Of a DNA stretch of 64,000 bases, positions 40,801-50,693 are shown in pieces. The notes beneath the pieces are model-generated. The model did no database searches. It saw only the letters and a program-made list of their open reading frames with translations, and was not told the origin of the DNA. The first letter of the stretch is position 1, and each line of letters begins with the position of its first letter. Source of the DNA: Xenorhabdus beddingii (lineage in GTDB: Bacteria > Pseudomonadota > Gammaproteobacteria > Enterobacterales > Enterobacteriaceae); NCBI RefSeq assembly GCF_002127545.1, contig NZ_MUBK01000017.1:35508-99507 (forward strand), written 5' to 3'. The translations under genes were made by a program, and so were the position numbers.

Positions 40801-42766
40801 GGCGAGTGCCGGTGTGAAAGCAAATGATATCGCTTATTTTGAAACTCATGGCACGGGGACTCGTTTGGGTGATCCGATTGAACTGGCCGGAATCAGTGCC
40901 TGTTTCGGTGATCAGAAAACACAGACACCCTGTTACCTTGGGGCCATCAAAGGCAATATTGGTCATCTTGAAGCCGCCGCCGGTATTGCCGGGCTGATCA
41001 AATTACTGCTGATTGACAAGTACAGAATAGCGCCCCCCGTGGCAGCATTTAGCCAACTGAACCCCCGTATTTCATTGGCAGAAGGCCAACTTGAGATCCC
41101 AACCACCCCGCAACCTCTGGCTGCGGAAAAAAACAGCTTAGTGGTCAGTGCATTCGGTATGGGGGGAACCGGTGCACATGTCATTATCAAAAGTCAGAGC
41201 GGAAGTCAGGGCAAAAAGAGACCTTCCGATGCAAAACAAATCAGCGAGACAGTGCCCTGTGTGTTGAGTGGATGTGATCAAACCCACCTACAGGCTATTG
41301 CCACGGATTTATTGGCTTATGTGCAACAGCAGGTGGCACAGCAGCAATTTGTTCTGACGCACTTTTGTCAGGCATTGGCCCAACGCACTGTGTTACTGGT
41401 TGTCTGTACGTTAGGCGTCAATAGCACTGACCAACTGATTGAGCAGTTGACTGCCATAGCCAGAGGAGAACCGGTTGGCTATCGTGCCAGTGAAAACGGT
41501 ACGGCAACGATGGCACTGGTTTTTGCCGGGCAGGGAACCCAATCGGTAGCCATGGCCGCACAGTTGTACCGGCATAACAGGCAGTTTGCACAGTGGCTGG
41601 ATTATATCGACCAATTATGTTCTGAAATTGCACAGGAAAACGGCCAACCCAAGCTGGAGGTCAAATCCCTGCTGATTGAGCCGATGGATGAACAGGTCAT
41701 CAATCGTACCGAATTTGCACAGGTGATCTTGTTTGCTTTTGAGTATGCACTGTATCAATGTTTGCGCCCCGCCATCGGGCCTGTCGATATTCTGCTTGGT
41801 CATAGTCTGGGTGAATATGTCGCAGCCTGTATCGCCAATGTATTTTCATTGAAAGATGGGCTAAGGATAATCATAAAACGGGCTGAACTGATGGAAGCGA
41901 GCGATCCCAGTGGTGCCATGATGATGGTGAACGGTTCGGCGGAACAACTTGATGCCTTGATGGCAACAGACGCTGGGGTTGACGCGGGGATTGGAGGGCA
42001 GTGGCGTAATGATTTAACCCTCGCTGTCGAAAATAGCGCAACCAATACGATCATCAGTGGATCACGCAATACGCTTGAACATTTCCGGCAGCAATTGAAT
42101 AAATCTGGTTTTCACGCCCGTTTTATCAATACTCATCGGGCATTCCATTCTCCGATGATGTCCAATGCAGCGCGAGAATTCGGATTGTTCCTCGCTGAAA
42201 TCCCTCTTAAGGCAGCAGATGTGCCCATTTTGTCCAATCTGACGGGACAACCGGAAACCGACTGTTTCGCCACAGCAGAATATTGGCAACAGCATATGCT
42301 GGGCCGTGTCCTGTTCCGTCAGAATCTGGATAAATTAACCACGATGGCAGGGCTGAAGATCATTGAGATTGGCCCCAAAAGCATGGTCAGCGTATTACTC
42401 AATGAAATCCCACAATATCATCTTGCCTCCGCTTATTGTTGCTCTGAGAAAAGCCCGCAACTTAATTATTGCGGTTTGGTGGCCGTGATGGCCAGTGAAC
42501 ATCTGTCGGGTTCACCAAGAGATTGGCTGGCGATGTATGAACCGTTCACCTTCAAACCGGCTTTATTGCCAGCCAGAAAATTACTGACAGAAGCGTGCTG
42601 GTTTACGGAGTCGGCTTCTGTGTCACCGAGTGGCATAAAACAACCGCCAAAGGCTGTTGAACCTTTAAACCTGACTGAACGTGAGCCATTTTCTCTCATG
42701 CAGCAACAAATTGACTGTATGAACGCTGTCTTCCAAGCTCAATCAGAAATTATAAAAGGAATGTAA
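37820..42766 (+). CDS. Type I PKS module: acyl ligase-ACP-KS-AT
   Basis: A 1,648-aa starter and extender protein. Residues ~10-590: AMP-forming acyl ligase (FTSGSSGKPKG near 211, GWGLTETSP near 355, GRLDAVKKLSNGEK near 440). ACP ~612-690 with the phosphopantetheine Ser643 (MGYNSL). KS ~703-1120 with the triad C875 (DTLCSSS), H1010 and H1049. AT ~1225-1530 with S1329 (GHSLGEY) and RAFHSP, a pattern of malonyl-specific ATs. No KR, DH or ER is visible, so a beta-keto thioester is expected. The order matches the start of mycosubtilin/iturin synthetases, but the following ACP is on a separate protein. No clear Shine-Dalgarno precedes the ATG. The starter acid is likely an acyl chain, which is inference. 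Confidence 0.93.
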   Translation: MRKQNKNTGHDDFVEQWQTCLQGLDTDRVLILALLKKALIDVDAIRFNDLQSGRQLNWRQLLCSVVRVYRYLYELEVDRGQRVVTISHNRWELLAIEFACQLKGAIYTPLYANYSAEMIAHCLSLAEPALVISETALHVQSLPQNSSWHVMTLEHSPVFTDFPTIDRDDRDISLLTPGKAVHHEGMGETLLSLLTADLRTTQAEQAFCLMFTSGSSGKPKGVLLSQANILSQQHALEKLWHFEGPQSFLSYLPWHHSFGGLFEKYTAIFSQAVLHIDNSRGMDIARLCTNLSQLKPTRFFSVPKILTVVANKMKQSADFHHAVAPSLQMIFSAASKLPADIEDYFHRCDIQVVEGWGLTETSPCLTLKGLGSKEPNSVGRPLPDVNLRIDEETGEILAKGPNIMLGYYADEAATQRCFKQHWFRTGDLGQMVNGELVLLGRLDAVKKLSNGEKVSCDAIERSLFEKTDMISHAIIEVEQRPYATALLFINSDLCRQRFGEDGTTPFSSRLSEHILQVLQQHNRQVTEDSHKLIAVALTETSLSMTQGEVTPSFKVSQRTVRENYHAVLDALYDTDEPFNLNPACHSFLKISENHRVSPVFSPVTMSAEPINWEQFVHIIGQVRGQKLSGDELQRSLLDMGYNSLTIVQLAESLSQAMGQAITEVDLFSCSSIHQLWQKLSVPAPGKRSRPASRSEPLSPKEHHGNVAIIGYAGRFPGAEDCEQLWENLLAGKSLFGRYPEDRPFMASLQAEFESKGVPLNGAFCNDIRQFNHRFFQINPKDARLMDPQHRLLLMVTWEAIEHANLSLNELKESRTGVFIGISQNGYRQLLQDHQSETGGSGYPSSAINNQNSVCANRLSYFLDLRGPSLIVDTLCSSSLVALHQARLSIERGECDTAIVGGVHLQLDMAHFREMQQLEVLSDDGICRPFDAGANGTVLGEGAGVVILKRHDLALRDKNDVKASLLASEVYHGGRSNGITAPDPRSQQQLLERCWASAGVKANDIAYFETHGTGTRLGDPIELAGISACFGDQKTQTPCYLGAIKGNIGHLEAAAGIAGLIKLLLIDKYRIAPPVAAFSQLNPRISLAEGQLEIPTTPQPLAAEKNSLVVSAFGMGGTGAHVIIKSQSGSQGKKRPSDAKQISETVPCVLSGCDQTHLQAIATDLLAYVQQQVAQQQFVLTHFCQALAQRTVLLVVCTLGVNSTDQLIEQLTAIARGEPVGYRASENGTATMALVFAGQGTQSVAMAAQLYRHNRQFAQWLDYIDQLCSEIAQENGQPKLEVKSLLIEPMDEQVINRTEFAQVILFAFEYALYQCLRPAIGPVDILLGHSLGEYVAACIANVFSLKDGLRIIIKRAELMEASDPSGAMMMVNGSAEQLDALMATDAGVDAGIGGQWRNDLTLAVENSATNTIISGSRNTLEHFRQQLNKSGFHARFINTHRAFHSPMMSNAAREFGLFLAEIPLKAADVPILSNLTGQPETDCFATAEYWQQHMLGRVLFRQNLDKLTTMAGLKIIEIGPKSMVSVLLNEIPQYHLASAYCCSEKSPQLNYCGLVAVMASEHLSGSPRDWLAMYEPFTFKPALLPARKLLTEACWFTESASVSPSGIKQPPKAVEPLNLTEREPFSLMQQQIDCMNAVFQAQSEIIKGM

Positions 42767-42770
42767 CGTC

Positions 42771-45700
42771 ATGACGCAACAACGGCCAAATGAAATTAAG
42801 CACGCTCTGCAAAGCTGGTTACAGGCTGAATTAACGAGTGAGCATGTGCCTACCGATACTGACTTTCTGGCGCTGGGTATAGAGTCCCTCACTTTGATTA
42901 GAATGAAAAACAATATTAAATCCCAATATGGTGTCGATATCGGTATTGGGAAGTTTTTTAAAGGATTGTCAACGATAGATAAAGTCGCCAGCTTTGTCAG
43001 TAAGCAGGCAGCGCCTGCCCCGGTTGACAAAGTTAACGATCAGCCACCAGCCATAGCCGTGCCACCGACGCCGGAGCCGGAGCCGCAGATCACGGTGAAT
43101 GTCCGAAATGACTTAACACCTCCGCCAATATCGTTATCGCCCTCTGCTGCGCCTGCCGCGAGGATGTTCAACGAGCCAGTTGTTATTAATCATGAAGCGA
43201 TCAGCCATGAAACGATCCATCGTGAAACTAAACAAGGTGTTGAGGCTAAACAAAGTATTATGGCGGCTCAGTTAAATGCCATGCAGCAATTGTTTCAACA
43301 GCAGTTGGCAGTATTACAACATATCGGGGGAGGAGGTGCTGTTTTTGCTGCGGGTCATCAAACACCGGCCGTTCAGCAGGCCGCCCCCTCATGCGCTCCG
43401 GCATCAAATGAGGCTTCACCTGAAAAAAATATTTCAACGAACAGGACTCCATCGGCGGAACAGCCAGCCGCAGGCTCACCCCATCTTCCCGAACGGCATC
43501 AGCCCACTGTCACTGAACCTTTGATATTGCCGGGTGAAAAGGCCAAATTTACCTACAAGCCGACTGCGCTTTCGAAGTCTGTGCAATGCGATGCGGAAAC
43601 GACGGCATTCATTCAGCATTACAACGCGAAAACCCGCACATCAAAAACGACGGTTCAGAAGTACCGGAAAGTGCTGTGTGATAATCGCAATGCGCTTCAA
43701 TTCAATAGTAAACTCAAAGAGTTGTGTTATCCGATTGTCGGGAAAACGGCAAAGGGGGCACATATTACTGATCTGGACGGCAACGTCTTTATCGATATTG
43801 CGATGGGATTTGGCGTCAACCTCTTTGGGCATAACCCCGATTTTATCCAGCAAGCCTTGCAAAAACGGCTTCATCACGGCTTTCATCTCGGCCCGGTTGA
43901 TGAGTCGGGAATGGTCGTTGCCGATTTAATTTCCGAAATCGCAGGTGTTGAGCGAGTGTCTTTCACGAATTCAGGTACAGAAGCCATTATGCTCGCCTGC
44001 CGTTTGGCCAGAGCCGCCAGTGGGAAAAGAAAAATTGTTATCTTCAATAATGCCTACCATGGTCACTATACGGAAATTCTCTTTATGGGAGGAATGCGGC
44101 CGGGCGAGAAGTTTCCCCAATCCAGCGGCATTCCTGAAGATTTGGGGCAGGATGTTGTGGTGCTTAATTATGGTGAGCAACAAAGTCTGGACTATATCAC
44201 GGCTCATGGGCATGAAATCGCGATGGTCATGGTTGAACCCATTCAATCGCGCAATATCAATCTACGGCCCAAATCTTTTATTCAGACGTTACGGAAAATC
44301 ACGGCACAACAGCATGTGGTATTGCTATTTGACGAAATCATTACGGGTTTCCGTTATCACGCCAAAGGCGCGCAGCATTACTATCAGGTCAAAGCGGATT
44401 TAGTGACGTATGGAAAAGTCATCGGTGGGGGGGTGCCCGTTGGCGTTTTGGCGGGAGAGGCGGCCGTCATGGATTATCTGGATGGCGGTTTCTGGCAATT
44501 TGGTGATGCATCTTATCCGCCGAATGAAACCACGTTTTTCGCCGGTACGTTTTGTAAGCATCCTCTGGCTATGGCATCGGCAGAGGCAACGCTGTTGCAG
44601 ATGAAAGCAATAGGACCTGCGTTACAAACTGATTTGAACGAGAGAACCACCCATTTTGTTAAACGGCTCAATGGCTTGTTCACCGCAGCAGAGTGCGGGA
44701 TAGAAGTTGCGAATTTTGGTTCATTATTCAAGTTCAGCCAGAAGAAAACCCACGAACTGTTTTTCCATCATTTGTTGATGAACGGGGTCTATACTTGGGA
44801 AGGGCGTACCTGTTTCCTCTCCACTGCCCATGATGACAATGTGTTGAAGGCGTGTTTCGACGCTTTTGAAAAAACCATTGAAAGTCTTTCTGCTAAACCC
44901 CGTCCGCTGAATGCCTCCCCTGTAATATCGGAAACGCAATCGAAAACGCTGACGGACGCAACGGCAGCCGAGCCCAAGATGCAGAAGAATCTGGCAATGT
45001 CCAGTTGGTACGATCCTGCTGCATCAAAATCTTACAATGAGTTCGTCCAATGTGTGATTACAGACGGGTTGCAGCCGCAGCGTTTGAATAGCGCCATTGA
45101 GTATTTGTTTCATCGTCATCAACAGTTACGTCAGGTTTTTTGTCCTGAAACCTTTAAAACGGTAGCGGGAGCGTTTGACTATCGTGCCGCAATACGTACT
45201 GAACGGTTGGGCATTGATTCACCAACGTCGTTTTTTCAATGGCGGCAAACTTGTTTGGATGAAGCGTTCGTGCTCGATCGTGGGCCGATGTTCAGGGTAC
45301 ATGTGGCTCAGGTTGATTTATCCCGGCCATTATGGAATGAGACACCGTTGGCGCAGTACGCACTTAACCATAGCCGGGTGGACATGATATTTTTGGTTGC
45401 CCACCATACCATTGTTGATGGTGTCTCTTTGGATGTACTCATTGATGAACTGGTGGCCGTTTATCAGGGAGTCAACGATTTACCTCCGGCCTGGCAATAT
45501 CATGATTATCTGAGCCGTCTGGCCGCGTTCAAAAAGACGCCGGACTTTATTCATCAGAAATCATTTTGGCATAAGTATCTGTCCGGCTGGCAGGCGGATT
45601 TGGCTAATTTACCGGCTCCCGCGCCTGCCGTGTTGACAGAAGAGGGGGAGGTGCTTTCCACCGGGGGGTTCTACCTCGATAAATTGCCGGCTGACTTGGC

Positions 45701-48440
45701 GGCCAACCTTTTGCGTTATGCCGCTGAACGCCGCGTAACGCCTTATATGTTGATGTATACCGTCTATTCTATTTTTCTGGGTACGATACTCAAACAATCC
45801 CAGTTTGTGATGTCCACGTCGGTGTCCGGGCGTAATTTTGATAACTTCGACAATCTGGTCGGTCTGACGACGGCCATGTTGCCCGTTCGGGTAAATATTC
45901 GGCACAATGAACAGCGTTTCAGCGAATATCTTGACCTTACCTGTGAGCAACTGCTGGATATTTTTTCCAGTCAGGATGTCACCGTTGAGGATCTGACGAC
46001 GCAAAATTGCAGTTTGGGGCAGCGTTCGGAGATGTTGAATCGTTATCTTAATTACGATTTTAACTTCAGTCCCCGTAAACTTAAGATTAATGAGAGTGGC
46101 AGTTGGTCTCTATTGCTGGATAATCCCAAACGTTACATCGTCGGTCAATTGTCTTTGGATGTGTTTCAGAGTGAGCATGACCTCTATCTACACTGGGAAT
46201 ATGCGGCGCAGACTTACAGTGAGGCAAAAATCAAAACGCTGTCAGGTAAACTGAGCCAGTTGTTTAGCTATCTGATCAATTCCCCGGATCAGGATACACT
46301 GACGTTAGCTGATATTGTCACTTACCTGAACTCACTGGACACGCCCTCTATTGCCATTGGGCCCCTGCGGAAAGATTTTCTGGATAAAAATCCCATCCAT
46401 GCTTTGTTTGAACAACGGGCTGCCGATGATCCACAGGCGTGTGCATTAGTGGATGTCAGTTTAACAGAGGGAATACGCTCACTTTCCTTTGACGAACTGA
46501 ACCGACAGGCAAATGCGTTAGCGCACCGCTTACTGCACCAAGGATTACAGCCTGAGGAACCCGTTTTTGTCAGTGTACGCCGTGGTATTCCCTTGGCGAT
46601 TTCGGTGTTGGCGGTACTGAAAGCGGGGGGTGTATATGTGCCTGTCGATAAAAAACTGCCTCTCACTCATGTCGAATTCCTGATTTCGGTACTGACTCCG
46701 CGATTCACCCTGATTGATGGGGATTATGGGGCGATGAATGAGGGGAATGAGATGAGGAACGACAAACTGATTTCGTTGCTGAAAACGCTCTCCCATACCC
46801 AACATTTCAACTTTTACGATGAAGAGGCGTTGTTGCGTCAATGTGACGTGACTGGGGAAAATACCGCGTTACTGAGAAACCCTGGAAAAGAAATACCTGC
46901 CGGGCAGACAGCCTACATTACCTGTACCTCAGGGAGCACCCAAAAGATTAACTGCGTGATGAATTCGCATGGTGCCATCGCGCACCACTGTTTGATGATG
47001 AAAGAATATCTGGCGATCCGCCCGGAAGATCGGATGCTTCAATTTACCGATTTATGTTGGGATATCGTCCTTGAAGAACTCTTCCCGGTTTGGGCAGCGG
47101 GGGGGCGGGTGGTGTTCCCCGGCGATTCACCTCCCAATACCTTTGCTGACTTCAATGAGTTACTGATTAAACAACAAGTGACGCTGGCTGACTTACCTGC
47201 GGCCTATTGGCAAGGATGGGTGGATAGTTTGCACGATCCCGCGATGGACTATCCGCCTCATTTACGGCGTCTGTTAGTCGGAACTGAAAAAGTTGATCCA
47301 CAGACACTGAAGCAATGGCAACAGCTTGTGCCTGAGGGGGTTATTTTTTCCAATGCTTATGCTCAGACGGAAACCACCATTACCGCTACGGATTCGGTGA
47401 TAACGTCTGATACACCGATAGGAAAAACCGTGCCGCTGGGTAAACCATTAGCCAATACCGGATTTTATGTGTTAGACGAATCAGGTCAACCTGTGCCGCG
47501 TGGCGAACCCGGTGAACTGTATATTGGGGGACCACTGGTATCTAAGGGCTATTACGGCAATCACGCGCTGACCGCAGCCAAATATGTGGCTGACCCCTAT
47601 ATTCCGGCTGAAGCCTGCGGCCATGACGCTCCATTAATGTACAAAACCGGTGATTTAGTCAGCATGGACGAACAGGGATGCCTGTCATTCCTTGGCCGTA
47701 CTGATTTCCAGATTAAAGTACGTGGCTATCGAATTGAACCCACCCCGTTAGAAAGCGCCATGGGTCAATGGGAGGGGATAGAACAGGTTGTGTTTACCGC
47801 CAGCAATGTGATTGATCCGAGCATTCCGGCCGCAGAAACAAAATTACTCTGTTATGTAAAAACTCAGGCGGATGAGGTTGGGCAACAAGCGTTAAGTGAA
47901 CAGATCCGACAATTTATCAGGCGCAATTTTGCACATTATATGCAGCCCCATTCGATTATATATCTGACTGAATTTCCTAAAACTGACAATGGCAAGGTTG
48001 CGATAAAGCAGTTTCCTTTGCAACAACATCATCGGCATAAAGAACAGGAAAAAAGATCTGTTCATCCGCCATCTCAGGGAGAACTTGGCAGTGCAGCAAG
48101 TCGTTTACTCATGGCGCATTTCGGACAACGTGAGCTGAATATGAACGAAAGTTTTTTGGCGTTGGGAGGAGATTCGTTAATCGCGATCAAGATCTTGTCT
48201 GCCCTGCAAAAAGAGCACGGTGTGACTCTCAAATTGCCGGAGTTTATGGCTCACAGAACATTAGCTGAACTTATCGCATGGATAGCGTCAGCGTTGGCGG
48301 TGAATGAAAAAAACATTGCAGACAGGGAAATGACTGGGGCACGGGCATTCGTATCAGACAGCCCCAGGCAGACGGCAGGGAGCAAAGAAAGACCGGTACT
48401 ACAATCCCGCCGACGTAAAAAAAAGGGAATCGTTGCATGA
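42771..48440 (+). CDS. Hybrid ACP-aminotransferase-C-A-T megasynthase
   Basis: An 1,889-aa protein. ACP at 1-78 (S39 in GIESLT). A linker of ~180 residues rich in Pro/Gln/Ala includes a 15-bp repeat. A class III aminotransferase domain (~265-710) follows, with the PLP lysine K549 (TYGKVIGGG). Condensation domain ~740-1190 (HHTIVDG at 878). Adenylation ~1205-1720; core A3 reads TSGSTQKINCV instead of TSGSTGxPKGV, and the A5 motif is YAQTE rather than YGPTE. T domain with S1802 (GGDSL). The aminotransferase would convert the beta-keto chain to a beta-amino acyl chain. By hand alignment the specificity residues read D-I-E-D-L-G-A-I-T, which resembles codes for basic amino acids. Starts 4 nt after the PKS stop; ends overlapping the exporter gene. 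Confidence 0.92.
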   Translation: MTQQRPNEIKHALQSWLQAELTSEHVPTDTDFLALGIESLTLIRMKNNIKSQYGVDIGIGKFFKGLSTIDKVASFVSKQAAPAPVDKVNDQPPAIAVPPTPEPEPQITVNVRNDLTPPPISLSPSAAPAARMFNEPVVINHEAISHETIHRETKQGVEAKQSIMAAQLNAMQQLFQQQLAVLQHIGGGGAVFAAGHQTPAVQQAAPSCAPASNEASPEKNISTNRTPSAEQPAAGSPHLPERHQPTVTEPLILPGEKAKFTYKPTALSKSVQCDAETTAFIQHYNAKTRTSKTTVQKYRKVLCDNRNALQFNSKLKELCYPIVGKTAKGAHITDLDGNVFIDIAMGFGVNLFGHNPDFIQQALQKRLHHGFHLGPVDESGMVVADLISEIAGVERVSFTNSGTEAIMLACRLARAASGKRKIVIFNNAYHGHYTEILFMGGMRPGEKFPQSSGIPEDLGQDVVVLNYGEQQSLDYITAHGHEIAMVMVEPIQSRNINLRPKSFIQTLRKITAQQHVVLLFDEIITGFRYHAKGAQHYYQVKADLVTYGKVIGGGVPVGVLAGEAAVMDYLDGGFWQFGDASYPPNETTFFAGTFCKHPLAMASAEATLLQMKAIGPALQTDLNERTTHFVKRLNGLFTAAECGIEVANFGSLFKFSQKKTHELFFHHLLMNGVYTWEGRTCFLSTAHDDNVLKACFDAFEKTIESLSAKPRPLNASPVISETQSKTLTDATAAEPKMQKNLAMSSWYDPAASKSYNEFVQCVITDGLQPQRLNSAIEYLFHRHQQLRQVFCPETFKTVAGAFDYRAAIRTERLGIDSPTSFFQWRQTCLDEAFVLDRGPMFRVHVAQVDLSRPLWNETPLAQYALNHSRVDMIFLVAHHTIVDGVSLDVLIDELVAVYQGVNDLPPAWQYHDYLSRLAAFKKTPDFIHQKSFWHKYLSGWQADLANLPAPAPAVLTEEGEVLSTGGFYLDKLPADLAANLLRYAAERRVTPYMLMYTVYSIFLGTILKQSQFVMSTSVSGRNFDNFDNLVGLTTAMLPVRVNIRHNEQRFSEYLDLTCEQLLDIFSSQDVTVEDLTTQNCSLGQRSEMLNRYLNYDFNFSPRKLKINESGSWSLLLDNPKRYIVGQLSLDVFQSEHDLYLHWEYAAQTYSEAKIKTLSGKLSQLFSYLINSPDQDTLTLADIVTYLNSLDTPSIAIGPLRKDFLDKNPIHALFEQRAADDPQACALVDVSLTEGIRSLSFDELNRQANALAHRLLHQGLQPEEPVFVSVRRGIPLAISVLAVLKAGGVYVPVDKKLPLTHVEFLISVLTPRFTLIDGDYGAMNEGNEMRNDKLISLLKTLSHTQHFNFYDEEALLRQCDVTGENTALLRNPGKEIPAGQTAYITCTSGSTQKINCVMNSHGAIAHHCLMMKEYLAIRPEDRMLQFTDLCWDIVLEELFPVWAAGGRVVFPGDSPPNTFADFNELLIKQQVTLADLPAAYWQGWVDSLHDPAMDYPPHLRRLLVGTEKVDPQTLKQWQQLVPEGVIFSNAYAQTETTITATDSVITSDTPIGKTVPLGKPLANTGFYVLDESGQPVPRGEPGELYIGGPLVSKGYYGNHALTAAKYVADPYIPAEACGHDAPLMYKTGDLVSMDEQGCLSFLGRTDFQIKVRGYRIEPTPLESAMGQWEGIEQVVFTASNVIDPSIPAAETKLLCYVKTQADEVGQQALSEQIRQFIRRNFAHYMQPHSIIYLTEFPKTDNGKVAIKQFPLQQHHRHKEQEKRSVHPPSQGELGSAASRLLMAHFGQRELNMNESFLALGGDSLIAIKILSALQKEHGVTLKLPEFMAHRTLAELIAWIASALAVNEKNIADREMTGARAFVSDSPRQTAGSKERPVLQSRRRKKKGIVA
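43191..43235. repeat. 15-bp repeat in the ACP-aminotransferase linker
   Basis: Three degenerate 15-bp units (43191-43205 CATGAAGCGATCAGC, 43206-43220 CATGAAACGATCCAT, 43221-43235 CGTGAAACTAAACAA). They encode HEAIS, HETIH and RETKQ in the flexible linker after the N-terminal ACP. Confidence 0.65.
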
Positions 48441-49687
48441 AAGGCATACATGGATTCTATCCGCTTTGGATTGGCATAGCCGTGTCGATTTTTGGCAGCG
48501 AATTGACGGAGTTTGCTTTCGGGTTGTGGTTGCTTGAAAAACAAATGTCGGTCATGGCCTATACAAATATGTATTTAGTCTTAGTGCTGCCGGCTTTTTT
48601 ATTGATGCCGTTAGTCGGTTATGTGATTGATCATTATGATAAACGCAAGGTGCTATTACTGACAGAAGGGATTGCGGGTCTGGCTCTGGCGATGGTGCTC
48701 GTGTTCAATCACTTCGGCTATATCAATACCATTGTGGTCTACCTCTATATCGCGCTGACCAGCGTGTTGACTGCGTTGCAAATTGATTGTTACAGCACTC
48801 TGGTTTTTCGGCTGGTGCCACCCTCTTCGCTCAATCGGGCGAATGCCTTGGGCAGTCTCAGCGATTCATTGCCACAAATGCTGGCCCCAATCATCGGCGC
48901 GTTTCTGTTTTCTCACTATGGCTTGGGACTGGTACTGACGGTTGATCTTCTCACCTTTATGGTGAGTGTATTTGCCGCAGCATTATTGTTCAGGGTCAGT
49001 TCTGTCCAGTTTCTGCCGCACGATGATGGCAACTTATCCAAGCTGAACTGGAAAGCCATCTTCCCTGATATGGGATGTATCCGATTGGTCAAGGCATCAC
49101 CGGAAATGACGTATATGATCGGCTACACCTTTTTTAAAGCTATTCTGGTCGGGGGAACGTTAATCACGATTGTGCCTTATTTCACCACCTATTTTTCTGT
49201 CTCAGAAGCCGGTTACATGATGTCTATCGGTGGAGTGGCTATGGTGATAGTCAGCCTTATTTCGGCATGGAAGCCCACGCTATTGAGACATATGCCGCTA
49301 TTGTTGCTGGAATTCTTGTTTGCGGCGGGTTTCGTGGTTTTGACGCAGGTAAAAAATATTTATGTCGCTGGAGTCTGTATTGCGATCAGCTTTATCACGA
49401 TGCGGATAAGCATCATAAAAATGCAAACGTTATGGCAAACCACGGTGCCGAAAATATATCACGGACGGGTTTTTGCTCTGCGTAATCTGGTCAAGACATT
49501 CAGCAGTTTCATTATTTATCTCATCACTGGGATGGTCTTGGAAATCTTATTGGCTCAAGAGGTGGGGTGGGCGATTTGGGTGCAGGGTAACCCGATGGAT
49601 CTTTATTTTATTGGGATCACCTTATTGATATTACCTCCCTTGCTGATGACGACCCAAAGATTGTTATTAGCGATAGGAGGGAAATAG
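48437..49687 (+). CDS. MFS exporter of the biosynthetic cluster
   Basis: A 416-aa major facilitator with about 12 hydrophobic segments. The loop after helix 2-3 (GYVIDHYDKRKVLLLTEG) is the typical MFS motif A. The size and character resemble the EntS/MFS_3 exporters that often accompany NRPS genes. The start overlaps the preceding synthase stop by ATGA, so it is translationally coupled. Export of the product, or self-resistance, is the likely role. Inner membrane. Confidence 0.9.
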   Translation: MKGIHGFYPLWIGIAVSIFGSELTEFAFGLWLLEKQMSVMAYTNMYLVLVLPAFLLMPLVGYVIDHYDKRKVLLLTEGIAGLALAMVLVFNHFGYINTIVVYLYIALTSVLTALQIDCYSTLVFRLVPPSSLNRANALGSLSDSLPQMLAPIIGAFLFSHYGLGLVLTVDLLTFMVSVFAAALLFRVSSVQFLPHDDGNLSKLNWKAIFPDMGCIRLVKASPEMTYMIGYTFFKAILVGGTLITIVPYFTTYFSVSEAGYMMSIGGVAMVIVSLISAWKPTLLRHMPLLLLEFLFAAGFVVLTQVKNIYVAGVCIAISFITMRISIIKMQTLWQTTVPKIYHGRVFALRNLVKTFSSFIIYLITGMVLEILLAQEVGWAIWVQGNPMDLYFIGITLLILPPLLMTTQRLLLAIGGK

Positions 49688-49688
49688 G

Positions 49689-50693
49689 ATGCTCAGGATA
49701 GGCATTATCGGTACAGGGGCTGTTGCGTGTTATTTAGCCCATCAATGTAAGAAACAAGGGTGTCAGGTTTTTTTACTCTCTTCACGAGGGATCAGAAACC
49801 AAGTGCTGCCTATCAGTCGAATACAGCTCAGTGATCATACAAACTCTGAGCGGGATGTGGGCGAAGATCTCGGCAGCATGATTATTGATGGCCATTTCAC
49901 TGATTACGCCACGTTTCTGTCGAAAGAGTTCGATCAATTGTATGTCTGCAGCAAAACGGTCTCCAATCAACATATTTGTCAGCAATTGTCGCGCCATAAA
50001 CATTGGCTCCGTGGCCCCGTTATCCTATTCCAAAACGGTTTTGCCACAGAACAGGCTTTTATTGACGAAGCATTGGGCGTCACGATCATTCGTGGTGTGC
50101 TCAATTTCTCAGTGGTCCAGCATGATATACAAAACCTGCGATTGATGTTCCTGAAAACCAGCTATCTTGGTGGCATCGAACCGTCTGAACAGGCAGACAC
50201 TGATATTATGGCGGTTTTGGATTTACTCAATCGAGTCGGCATTCCCTTCGAAGGTTATGCCGATATTGCCCATAAAGTCTTTGCCAAAAATACGCTCAAT
50301 GCGGCAGCTTCGGTATGTGGATTAATCCGTACCGGCGTACAGACAGCGATGCGCAATAAGAGCTCCCGATCCGTCATTCAATCGATCATTGACGAGTGTA
50401 CGGTCATTGGTGAGAAAACCGGATATATCAAAGAGAGTGAAAAGTTCCGGCACCAGTCCATGGGGTACTTGATGTCAATTCCCGATTTTAATTCTTCTTT
50501 GGTGCTGGATGTTATTAATGGCAGAGAAACAGAGGCTGATACTCTGCTTGCGTCCTTTATCAAACTCAGCCAACGGGTCGATGTTGCGACCCCGAATCTG
50601 CATTTTGTTTATCGTTATTTCGATTTTTACAACAGGTATATAACCCAATCCCGGACATTCACGCAGACTATTCTGGTTGAAGGAGATGCTTAA
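49689..50693 (+). CDS. Ketopantoate reductase-like NAD(P)-dependent oxidoreductase
   Basis: A 334-aa protein of the PanE/ApbA superfamily. The Rossmann motif IGIIGTGAVACYLA is at the N-terminus. The C-terminal helical domain has the conserved AHKVFAKNTLNAAASVCGL segment with the catalytic Lys-like and Asn residues. Family members reduce 2-keto acids such as ketopantoate. In this operon it could reduce a keto or imino group of a precursor, or of the carrier-bound product; the substrate is unknown. GGAGG lies 8 nt upstream of its ATG, and its stop overlaps the next start by one base. Confidence 0.82.
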   Translation: MLRIGIIGTGAVACYLAHQCKKQGCQVFLLSSRGIRNQVLPISRIQLSDHTNSERDVGEDLGSMIIDGHFTDYATFLSKEFDQLYVCSKTVSNQHICQQLSRHKHWLRGPVILFQNGFATEQAFIDEALGVTIIRGVLNFSVVQHDIQNLRLMFLKTSYLGGIEPSEQADTDIMAVLDLLNRVGIPFEGYADIAHKVFAKNTLNAAASVCGLIRTGVQTAMRNKSSRSVIQSIIDECTVIGEKTGYIKESEKFRHQSMGYLMSIPDFNSSLVLDVINGRETEADTLLASFIKLSQRVDVATPNLHFVYRYFDFYNRYITQSRTFTQTILVEGDA

